Below are positions 1 to 5,380 of a stretch of DNA of 9,298 nt, in pieces. Source of the DNA: Terriglobales bacterium (GTDB taxonomy: Bacteria > Acidobacteriota > Terriglobia > Terriglobales > Gp1-AA117). A model generated the notes under the pieces. The model was given only the letters and a program-made list of their open reading frames with translations, was not told the DNA's origin and searched no databases. The DNA is taken from NCBI GenBank assembly GCA_030150795.1, contig JASLFF010000684.1, positions 1 through 9,298 on the forward strand. The letters are read 5' to 3'. The position numbers and the translations under genes were made by a program. Numbering within the stretch: the stretch's first letter is position 1; each line of letters opens with the position of its first letter.

Positions 1-1
1 A

Positions 2-220
2 CAGGGAGTAATGAAAATCAAAGCGCCCATGCCGGGCAAGGTGGTGCGTGTGCTCGCGGGAGTGGGGACCTCTGTGGAAGCCGGTCAAAGCGTCGTGGTG
101 ATTGAAGCCATGAAGATGCAGAATGAGCTCAAGGCGCCCAAGAGCGGAGTGGTGAAAAAGATCAACGTCGCGGAAGGCGCAGCAGTAGACGCAGGCCAAG
201 CCCTGGCTGAAGTGGAATAG
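2..220 (+). CDS. Biotin/lipoyl carrier domain protein, C-terminal part (BCCP-like)
   Basis: The domain carries a covalently bound biotin that shuttles carboxyl groups between the two half-reactions of a biotin-dependent carboxylase or decarboxylase, in the cytoplasm. Counting from the ATG at 11, the sequence has the APMPG entry strand at residues 5-9 and the biotinylation motif EAMKMQNE with the acceptor lysine at K35. A second symmetric half ends in AEVE. The 69 residues from the ATG are one full biotinyl domain and nothing more. The frame stays open upstream to the window edge, and the GGGAG before the ATG is only 2 nt away, too close for a normal ribosome site. I therefore read this as the tail of a longer carrier protein whose start lies outside the window. 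A free-standing small BCCP of about 70 residues, as known in Bacillus, is the alternative. It converges on the hipA gene. Confidence 0.85.
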   Translation, partial: QGVMKIKAPMPGKVVRVLAGVGTSVEAGQSVVVIEAMKMQNELKAPKSGVVKKINVAEGAAVDAGQALAEVE

Positions 221-225
221 TTACT

Positions 226-256
226 AGCGGAGGGTTTTTGGCGCTTTGTCTCCGCT
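226..256. terminator. Possible bidirectional hairpin between convergent genes
   Basis: AGCGGAG at 226-232 and CTCCGCT at 250-256 form a perfect 7-bp inverted repeat with a 17-nt loop. It lies between the stop of the biotin carrier gene and the hipA stop codon, which it touches. No T-run follows on either strand, so a classical intrinsic terminator is not shown. Position is the main argument. Confidence 0.3.
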
Positions 257-1548
257 CAGTGCGAAAGAAGAACGTGGTGTTTTTTAATGCGGGCAATTTC
301 AGACTGGCTCACCTTAGCCCGCTTTGCGAAATCTGGCCAGGATGAAACGGCATCGCTGACCGCTGTGATCACCTTGGCAGCCGTTCCGATCCCAAATTGA
401 TCAGCGACAACCATAAGATCATCCCGCGTGATACCAGCAAACTTGCCGTTCACAGAAATCAGGTGCTGATACGTCCATTCTCCTTTCGGGTTGTAGGCGT
501 GAGTGACATCGTACGCTGGAGCGAGTTCCCATCTTCCCCGCTCACGAAGCAGAAATGAGAAGTTCTTCGTGTGGTCGTCACAATTGGCGGCCATGATGTT
601 GAATGCGACTCGTCGGAACGCTTGCTCCATACCTGAGTAGCCGATCCCCAGGCGATTAGCCGTCATGAATAGCTGGCTGGCATCATGAGTGGCCCTCTGT
701 CGATAGTCAAGGTGTGCCAACCCACATAGTGTCTGGAGGTGATGCTTCTTGTTCCCGTCGCGATCGAATCGCTTCGTCATGAAGTGGGCCCTATCATGTT
801 CCTCTAGCAATCGAGACTCCGACATCTCGATCCCCGCGGCCTTCGCCATCAGGTAATACGCATACTCGATCCGTCCATAGTCCTGGCTGACACCGAGACG
901 TTCATCCGTTCCGACGCCATCGAACTTGATGAGCCAATGCTCGAATCCAGGCTCAACATCGAATTGGCCGGCGCGAATCTCGTGTGTCTTTGGATTCCAC
1001 GAAATTACAGCCTTCGCTCTAGCGCCTCCGGCCGAAGTTCCGACTTGAATGATTTGCGCGAGTGCGGCCCTGGCGTGTTCGTCAGTGTCAATCTCTCCTT
1101 GGACAGCAAGTCTGGCACTTTCGACGAGCGCCGACAACTTGATCGCGGTAGTTGACTTCGAACGTCCAGGACCGCGTGCTGGCTTGAACTCCAACGCACC
1201 GATTCCTCTCTTTGCCATGTACGCGAGACGGTCAAGTGAGGTTATCTGCGACTTGTCCACGCCATGCTGTGCCATCCAGGCATCAATTAGGGCATTCCCA
1301 AAGTCGTCAGGCAATGCATCCGCGAGCATTCCCGGCAATCGTCGATAGGTGAGTTCAGCTAAATCCGGAAAAACAAACGGTTCTGTCGCAGATCCAATCG
1401 GCATTGTGATTGGCGCCAGGTCGATTCCGGACTCGCGAAAGGCTGGTAGATATTCAAAAGCGTAGTAGCCAAGCTTGGGATCGAGCGCTACTGCCCCGAC
1501 GGCCTTGCCCCAGATGAAAACCTCGACAACATGAACAGGTCGGTACAC
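256..1548 (-). CDS. hipA: HipA-family serine/threonine kinase toxin
   Basis: HipA kinases phosphorylate a translation-related target (glutamyl-tRNA synthetase in E. coli), which stops growth and favours persistence. The 430 residues are close to the 440 of E. coli HipA. An N-terminal HipA_N-like subdomain fills about residues 6-115. The motif TSAGGARAK (171-179) aligns with the E. coli glycine-rich loop, with S172 in the place of autophosphorylated S150 and K179 in the place of K157. K208 in LIKFDG matches the ATP-binding lysine. The catalytic DxHxKN is present as D324-D-H-T-K-N329, and the metal-binding YDV has D347. All catalytic residues are intact, so the kinase should be active. The start is GTG, supported by GGAG seven nt upstream. 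The gene follows the antitoxin by 12 nt on the same strand and must be cotranscribed with it. The protein target cannot be told from sequence. Confidence 0.93.
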   Translation of the reverse strand: MYRPVHVVEVFIWGKAVGAVALDPKLGYYAFEYLPAFRESGIDLAPITMPIGSATEPFVFPDLAELTYRRLPGMLADALPDDFGNALIDAWMAQHGVDKSQITSLDRLAYMAKRGIGALEFKPARGPGRSKSTTAIKLSALVESARLAVQGEIDTDEHARAALAQIIQVGTSAGGARAKAVISWNPKTHEIRAGQFDVEPGFEHWLIKFDGVGTDERLGVSQDYGRIEYAYYLMAKAAGIEMSESRLLEEHDRAHFMTKRFDRDGNKKHHLQTLCGLAHLDYRQRATHDASQLFMTANRLGIGYSGMEQAFRRVAFNIMAANCDDHTKNFSFLLRERGRWELAPAYDVTHAYNPKGEWTYQHLISVNGKFAGITRDDLMVVADQFGIGTAAKVITAVSDAVSSWPDFAKRAKVSQSEIARIKKHHVLLSH

Positions 1549-1560
1549 GAGCTGGCTCCG

Positions 1561-1872
1561 TCAGGCTTTCTTGGTTTTCAGCCGCCGTGGCGATGCTCGC
1601 TGTCGTGGCCTCTTCGTCTTGAGCATTTGCACCGGGCTGATCGAAACGGTAGGTGCGAGTGTTCCGAGCCAATCCGTTCTGTTTAGGAGGCGAAGAACTT
1701 GAATGAGAGAGCGTAGGGAAGCGCCTTTTCCGGTCTCCAGGTTCTTAACCGCGTTAAGGGCAATTCCGGCACGTTCTGCCATCTGCTTCTGATCGAGATC
1801 TAATCTGAGTCGAAGAGTGCGGATTTGCTTTCCGAGTTCCGCCTCCAAATCTCTCGTGGGGGTTGTAATCAC
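1561..1872 (-). CDS. hipB: HipB-like XRE-family HTH antitoxin
   Basis: The antitoxin neutralises the HipA kinase and represses the operon as a DNA-binding dimer. The 103-residue protein has an XRE/Cro-type helix-turn-helix at about residues 14-66: LGKQIRTLRLRLDLDQKQMAERAG, then recognition-helix region ALNAVKNLETG. A Lys/Arg-rich tail (about 84-103) is longer than in the 88-residue E. coli HipB and may add DNA contacts. The gene precedes the kinase by 12 nt, the usual hipBA order. The chosen start is GTG at 1872, with no Shine-Dalgarno sequence. A promoter lies directly upstream, such that the predicted transcript begins at or next to this codon. An internal TTG at residue 9 is a weaker alternative because it also lacks a good ribosome site. 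Family and pairing are clear; the autoregulation is inferred from the operator in the promoter. Confidence 0.88.
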   Translation of the reverse strand: MITTPTRDLEAELGKQIRTLRLRLDLDQKQMAERAGIALNAVKNLETGKGASLRSLIQVLRLLNRTDWLGTLAPTVSISPVQMLKTKRPRQRASPRRLKTKKA

Positions 1873-1878
1873 CCTAAA

Positions 1879-1907
1879 TTAATATCCCCATTTAAGGCTA
1901 TAGTCAA
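1879..1907 (-). promoter_or_regulatory. hipBA promoter (sigma70 type)
   Basis: Read on the minus strand, TTGACT (1902-1907) serves as the -35 box and TATTAA (1879-1884) as the -10 box, separated by exactly 17 bp (1885-1901). Five of six bases match consensus at -35 and four of six at -10. The expected start of transcription, about 7 nt below the -10 box, falls at 1872-1873, the GTG of the antitoxin. This points to a leaderless or nearly leaderless mRNA. Confidence 0.7.
1883..1900. promoter_or_regulatory. HipB-type operator inside the promoter spacer
   Basis: TATCC at 1883-1887 and GGCTA at 1896-1900 are separated by exactly eight bases. The E. coli HipB operator is TATCC-N8-GGATA, so this site differs at one position. 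It overlaps the downstream end of the -10 box and fills the spacer up to one base short of the -35 box, so a bound repressor would block RNA polymerase. The match is seen; binding is inferred. Confidence 0.62.
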
Positions 1908-1922
1908 GCCAAACGACATTTT

Positions 1923-1940
1923 TAGCCTTATTTAGGTTTA
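1923..1940. promoter_or_regulatory. Second, degenerate HipB-like operator in inverted orientation
   Basis: TAGCCTTATTTAGGTTTA shares 13 of 18 bases with the reverse complement of the operator at 1883-1900. It includes a perfect 8-bp inverted repeat, TAAGGCTA (1893-1900) against TAGCCTTA (1923-1930). The two site centres are 40 bp apart, about four helical turns, so dimers would sit on the same face of the DNA. E. coli hipBA also has several operators. It could instead be chance similarity in AT-rich DNA. Confidence 0.42.
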
Positions 1941-2185
1941 TTAACAAAATATTTTTTACGTACCTTTTAAGGGCCATTACTTCCTTTTTACCGCACAATG
2001 CCCTAAAAAGGGTCGTTGGCTCGCGTTATGGATTTTTTAGAAATAGACCAGCAGGATTGTTGGAGAACCTCGTGGTGGTGTGAAAAATCAGGGCCCGCTA
2101 GTTTGCCAAAATCACCCGAAATTTTAGACCCAAGATTTCGCCATCGGTGCTATGGATCACACAGATTTGAAAGAAACGGCGATTT
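1941..2185. other. AT-rich intergenic stretch without a convincing gene
   Basis: With the promoter region this makes about 310 bases free of genes between hipB and the surA-like stop. The first 110 bases or so are much richer in A and T than the flanks, including an AAAATATTTTTTA run. Further short inverted motifs occur: CCTTTTAAGG at 1963-1972 and CCCTAAAAAGGG at 2001-2012. A plus-strand frame from about 2016 crosses into the surA-like gene and has no ribosome site or recognisable content. I see no tRNA, clear terminator or attachment site. Confidence 0.5.
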
Positions 2186-3253
2186 TTACTTGGTTCCGGT
2201 ATTCTTCAAAATCTGCTCAGCATAGTAATTATGGACTTCAGCGTTGTCACGCAAAACTTCATCATAGGCGGCGCGCAGAATCTGCTCACGCTGGCTGCGC
2301 AGTTGATTGCGGATGAACTGTTGCACCTGTGGATCATTCAGGTCACGCTGCCCCGCGGTCTCTTTTCCGATTAATTTGATGATGCGGTAACCGAATGGCT
2401 GCCGGGTAGTTGGGTTGACCACCGGAATTACTTCGCTGAACTGGCCGGGCTTCAGTTTAAGGATTGCGTCACGAGTTGCCGCGTCAGTGTTTTTCAGTTG
2501 TGATTCCGGCATTGGCCCAAGCTCGCCGCCGTTGCGCGCCGTATCGGGATCTTCTGAAAACTTTGCCGCAACACTGGCAAAATCCTCGCCGCTTTCCAGC
2601 CGATGCTCGGCTTCATTGATCTTTTTTCGCGCTTCCGTGTCATTCTGCGCTTTGCCCGGACTTTCACTCGGCTGGCCCATGGGCTGGCTGGTAACCATGA
2701 TATGGGCAACAAAATAGCGCGGCTCAATCAGGTTGAAATCTGCCTTGTGCTGATTGTAATAATTCTGCAGGTCGGAATCGGTGATGGTAACTTTTGATCC
2801 AATCTCCTTGTTCAGAAGCTTGTCGATGGTCAGGCTACGCCGTATTTCCTGCCTGGAGTCTTCTTCCGTCATACCCAGGTCCTTCAAACGCTTCTGGAAC
2901 TCCTCTTGCGTGTAGGGCGCTTTGGCTTGGGCGAATTTGCTTTCCACTTCGTCATCGGTGGCGAGAATGCCGAGCTTTTCCGCTTTCTGCAGGTGCAGTT
3001 GGGTATCGATGAGTTGGCCCAGAATATTCAGTCGCAGGGCTTCCTCTTCCGTAGCCGTTGGCTTCTGCGGCGATCCTGCTATGCGACCGTTATAGTTCTT
3101 GTCCAGCTCGGAGCGAAAGATCTTGTAGCTGTTCACCTTGGCCACTACTTCTTTGTCTGTGCCGCGGCCTGGGCAGCCGGCCACTATCAGCGCCACAGTG
3201 AATACCAACAAAAGAGAAATCAGACTGCGCCGATATTTACGCGCCTGGATCAA
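2186..3253 (-). CDS. SurA/PpiC-type peptidylprolyl isomerase lipoprotein
   Basis: This is probably an envelope chaperone for secreted or outer-membrane proteins. A short basic N terminus is followed by a hydrophobic stretch (about 10-24) and a lipobox VAGC, with lipidation at C27. Residues about 33-165 resemble the SurA N-terminal helical chaperone region. A parvulin (PpiC) rotamase domain spans about 178-297, with the first active-site histidine in VAHIMV (H184), the FASVAAKFSEDP segment, the NGGELG turn (241-246) and a final GYRIIKL strand. Most parvulins have histidine where R290 stands, so isomerase activity may be reduced while chaperone function stays. A helical C-terminal tail (about 305-350) completes the SurA-like layout. 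The start is TTG, backed by a strong GGAGG six nt upstream; an upstream ATG is out of frame. It is the last gene of the lptD-larE-dsbA-surA cluster, 58 nt after the DsbA-like gene. Anchoring recalls PrsA more than soluble SurA. Confidence 0.88.
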   Translation of the reverse strand: MIQARKYRRSLISLLLVFTVALIVAGCPGRGTDKEVVAKVNSYKIFRSELDKNYNGRIAGSPQKPTATEEEALRLNILGQLIDTQLHLQKAEKLGILATDDEVESKFAQAKAPYTQEEFQKRLKDLGMTEEDSRQEIRRSLTIDKLLNKEIGSKVTITDSDLQNYYNQHKADFNLIEPRYFVAHIMVTSQPMGQPSESPGKAQNDTEARKKINEAEHRLESGEDFASVAAKFSEDPDTARNGGELGPMPESQLKNTDAATRDAILKLKPGQFSEVIPVVNPTTRQPFGYRIIKLIGKETAGQRDLNDPQVQQFIRNQLRSQREQILRAAYDEVLRDNAEVHNYYAEQILKNTGTK

Positions 3254-3311
3254 TAGTCGCCTCCATTGGCAATTTCAGATACGGTACGATAACCGACTTC
3301 ACAGCGCTTGA

Positions 3312-4352
3312 CTAGTTTTTTGCGTTTGCCGGGGCCTGTTGTCCGCTATCAGCCAGGGCGCGGTCCAGAACAGCGCGCAATTCCGCTTCCGGCATCACGC
3401 CGGTCACTCTTTCACCATTTATAAACATTGTTGGCGTAGAATCCACGCCCAGCTTGTCGGCTTCAGCCATTGAAGCTCGCACAGCGGTTTCATCCTGCTT
3501 CTGCATGCACGCCTGCAGTTTGTCCGCATCAAGCTGATGTTTTTGCGCTTGTTCCTTGGCAAGGTTATCAATGTTCTGGAATGCGTCTGTCCGTGATTTG
3601 CCGGCCATCTGCTTCTGGTTGGCATGGATGTAATCGGCAAAATCCCAGTAGGCCGGGGTGTTCTGCTCGCCCAGGCAGTTCCCATCGATGGCCGCATGCA
3701 TGGCCCAGGGGTGAATCTCAATCAGCGGATAGTCCTTGTAAATTACCTTGATTTTGTCGGCATAGTCCTTGAATACATCGTCAAAAAGCGTCGAGTGCAT
3801 GCGGGAACAGAAGGGGCACTGAAAATCGTCAAAGTTGATGATTGTCACCTTGGCGCTGGGATTACCCTTTACCGGCCGTCCCTTCACATCGATCTTGGAC
3901 ATTAGGTCCTGGGAAATATCAATTTTTTCTACGTGCGCCAGGGTTTTACGGTCTGTGGATATCAAAAAATCATGATGAGTGGTGTTCGTTCCGCCGGTAA
4001 AGCTAACCACCAGATCGTCATAGCCGGGCGTGGTGCCGGCCTTGGGTTCGGATACGGAAATCGTGACCTGTGGCGGCACGTTGTAACGGGAGCGGATCTC
4101 TGAAGTTATCCGGTGTGTAATCTCCTGGGTGAGCGGCGCCGGCTTGGCAACTGCCTGGGCTGCCGGCTTCTGGGTATCTGCTTTCTTGTTTGCGTCCTTG
4201 GTCCCGCTCTTTCCAGTGCCAGGAGCTGCAGTAGAGCCTGCCGGCTTAGGCGGATTTGTCCCAGAACCTTGGGCACTTTGGGCCGCTCCGGGCTGAACAG
4301 CCAGAAGCACAGAGAGGAAAGGAATTAGTAAAATGCCACGAAATCTAGCCAA
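3312..4352 (-). CDS. Secreted DsbA-family thiol oxidoreductase with N-terminal extension
   Basis: This protein likely forms or rearranges disulfides in periplasmic proteins. A Sec signal peptide occupies about residues 1-24 (hydrophobic 7-19, likely cut near GAAQ). A low-complexity Pro/Ala/Lys linker follows (about 25-72), then about 90 residues of an extra N-terminal region I do not recognise (75-160). The DsbA/thioredoxin fold runs from about 165 to 335. It has active-site CPFC (C179, C182) after FDDFQ, and the cis-proline loop DSTPTMFINGE with P307. Two further cysteines, C226 and C282, lie in the helical insertion and may form a structural disulfide. The CPFC pair and Thr before the cis-proline favour a DsbA-like enzyme over a thioredoxin. 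The start is TTG, supported by GAGGTGATC, a very strong ribosome site. The gene lies 62 nt below larE and 58 nt above the surA-like gene on the same strand. LptD, encoded upstream, is a natural substrate. Confidence 0.88.
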   Translation of the reverse strand: MARFRGILLIPFLSVLLAVQPGAAQSAQGSGTNPPKPAGSTAAPGTGKSGTKDANKKADTQKPAAQAVAKPAPLTQEITHRITSEIRSRYNVPPQVTISVSEPKAGTTPGYDDLVVSFTGGTNTTHHDFLISTDRKTLAHVEKIDISQDLMSKIDVKGRPVKGNPSAKVTIINFDDFQCPFCSRMHSTLFDDVFKDYADKIKVIYKDYPLIEIHPWAMHAAIDGNCLGEQNTPAYWDFADYIHANQKQMAGKSRTDAFQNIDNLAKEQAQKHQLDADKLQACMQKQDETAVRASMAEADKLGVDSTPTMFINGERVTGVMPEAELRAVLDRALADSGQQAPANAKN

Positions 4353-4389
4353 AAAAGATCACCTCGTCTTACTGACAACTCCCCAAATT

Positions 4390-4423
4390 ATCTCATGAAG
4401 GCGCAGCCCTATGCTCATGAGAT
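4390..4423 (-). terminator. Hairpin overlapping the larE stop codon
   Basis: ATCTCATGA (4390-4398) and TCATGAGAT (4415-4423) form a perfect 9-bp inverted repeat with a 16-nt loop, which itself can fold a small AGGGC/GCCT stem. It spans the larE stop codon. Downstream on the minus strand is TAATTTGGGG, with no long U-run, so it may only attenuate transcription or protect mRNA ends inside the cluster. Confidence 0.35.
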
Positions 4424-5248
4424 GAGCTTTATCAGGGACGGGGCGGCTTTGGCGGCATTCATTGATCCGGAACGGAATCCTTCGGTATCGAGGGTCACAA
4501 AGGTGAATCCCAGCGCTTTAAATACTTGGGTAAACTCGCGAAACATCTCGGGGGTAAGGGCCTGGGTCAACTCGTCCTGGGCGATCTCAATCCGCGCAAT
4601 TTCCCCATGATGCCGCACGCGGCACTGGCGGAAGCCGAGCCGGCGTAGAGCTTCCTCTCCCTGTTCGACCGCTGAAAGCGCTTCCAGCGTCACGGGGCGG
4701 CCATACTCAATGCGGGATGACAGGCACGCAGAAGCGGGCTTTTCCCAGACGCGAAGGCCTGCCGTGCGGGCCAGTTCCCGAATGTCAGCTTTGGTCAATC
4801 CTGCCTGCAGCAGGGGAGTAGCTACCTGATGCTGGCGCGCAGCCGCCTGGCCCGGACGGAAATCGCTTTGATCGTCGACATTTACGCCGTAGGCAATTGA
4901 CTGGAAGCCGTTTTTTGCGGCAAATGTTTCCATCACGTGAAAAAGTTCGTCTTTGCAGTGGAAGCACCGCTGGCGGTCATTGCGGACGTATTCCTGTCTT
5001 TGCATTTCGCTGGTCTGAACCACCTCAACGGCAATTCCATGTTCCTGCGCGAAGGAGAGAGCGTCCTTAAGCTGGGTACGTGCCAGGCTGGGGGAATCCG
5101 CGATTACACCCAGCATGTCCGCTCCGAGTACCTTGTTCGCGACCCATGCCAGATAAGCGGAATCGACTCCGCCGGAGTATGCGATCAGCGTGCGTCCGAG
5201 CGATCGGAGCGTATCTTCAAGCAGAAGCTGCTTCGCGGACAAATCCAT
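4415..5248 (-). CDS. larE: LarE-family ATP-dependent sulfur transferase
   Basis: LarE proteins adenylate a carboxylate of a pyridinium dinucleotide and insert sulfur, building the nickel-pincer cofactor of lactate racemase and relatives. The 277-residue length is normal. The PP-loop SGGVDS (residues 25-30) binds ATP. Other family marks are GVNVDDQSDFRPG (121-133), the ACLSSR motif with C175, RHHGEIARIE (212-221) and the ending TLDTEGFRSGSMN (252-264). C175 matches the sacrificial C176 of Lactobacillus plantarum LarE. This protein also has RCFHCK with C95 and C98, which as I recall that enzyme lacks. The three cysteines together suggest the form that holds a [4Fe-4S] cluster. No larB, larC or nickel uptake gene is in the window. 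The ATG start has no good Shine-Dalgarno; a TAAAAT box at 5255-5260 could give a leaderless transcript. It lies 132 nt below lptD. Confidence 0.9.
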   Translation of the reverse strand: MDLSAKQLLLEDTLRSLGRTLIAYSGGVDSAYLAWVANKVLGADMLGVIADSPSLARTQLKDALSFAQEHGIAVEVVQTSEMQRQEYVRNDRQRCFHCKDELFHVMETFAAKNGFQSIAYGVNVDDQSDFRPGQAAARQHQVATPLLQAGLTKADIRELARTAGLRVWEKPASACLSSRIEYGRPVTLEALSAVEQGEEALRRLGFRQCRVRHHGEIARIEIAQDELTQALTPEMFREFTQVFKALGFTFVTLDTEGFRSGSMNAAKAAPSLIKLIS

Positions 5249-5254
5249 ATTTAG

Positions 5255-5260
5255 ATTTTA
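5255..5260 (-). promoter_or_regulatory. Possible -10 box just upstream of larE
   Basis: Minus-strand TAAAAT ends six bases before the larE ATG, and no ribosome site fits that ATG well. If used, transcription would start at or beside the ATG, as proposed for hipB. No convincing -35 box lies 16-18 bp upstream (the best is a weak TTCAGA at 19 bp), so confidence is low. Confidence 0.25.
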
Positions 5261-5266
5261 AACCTT

Positions 5267-5281
5267 GAAGACCGGTTCTTC
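5267..5281. repeat. 15-bp near-perfect palindrome between lptD and larE
   Basis: GAAGACCGGTTCTTC pairs at six of seven arm positions. It lies 18 bases above the larE ATG and next to the dispersed hairpin element at 5285-5305. It could be a regulator site or an mRNA hairpin; nothing in the sequence decides between them. Confidence 0.35.
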
Positions 5282-5284
5282 TGA

Positions 5285-5305
5285 AATCCCGAGCAGAGCG
5301 AGGGA
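5285..5305. repeat. Dispersed hairpin repeat, copy 1 (intergenic)
   Basis: The 21-base element matches the one at 9273-9293 at 20 of 21 positions (A5295 against G9283). It folds as TCCC-GA-GC, a three-base loop, then GC-GA-GGGA. The central GA/GA opposition could form tandem sheared G-A pairs in RNA. It lies in the 132-nt gap between lptD and larE. Confidence 0.65.
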
Positions 5306-5380
5306 TCGCTATTGTTCCGATGCTTTCAACTTCGATATCGATGTGGCGATAGGGTCCCCTCACTACGTTCGCGGATTAAA

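Noticed and set aside
2001..2012. CCCTAAAAAGGG as a terminator for the surA-like gene
   Set aside because: The stem is only four base pairs, there is no T-run, and it lies about 175 bases past the stop codon.
2016..2225. Small plus-strand frame of about 65-69 codons in the AT-rich gap
   Set aside because: It has no ribosome site or recognisable content, its composition is odd, and it runs into the 3' end of the surA-like gene.
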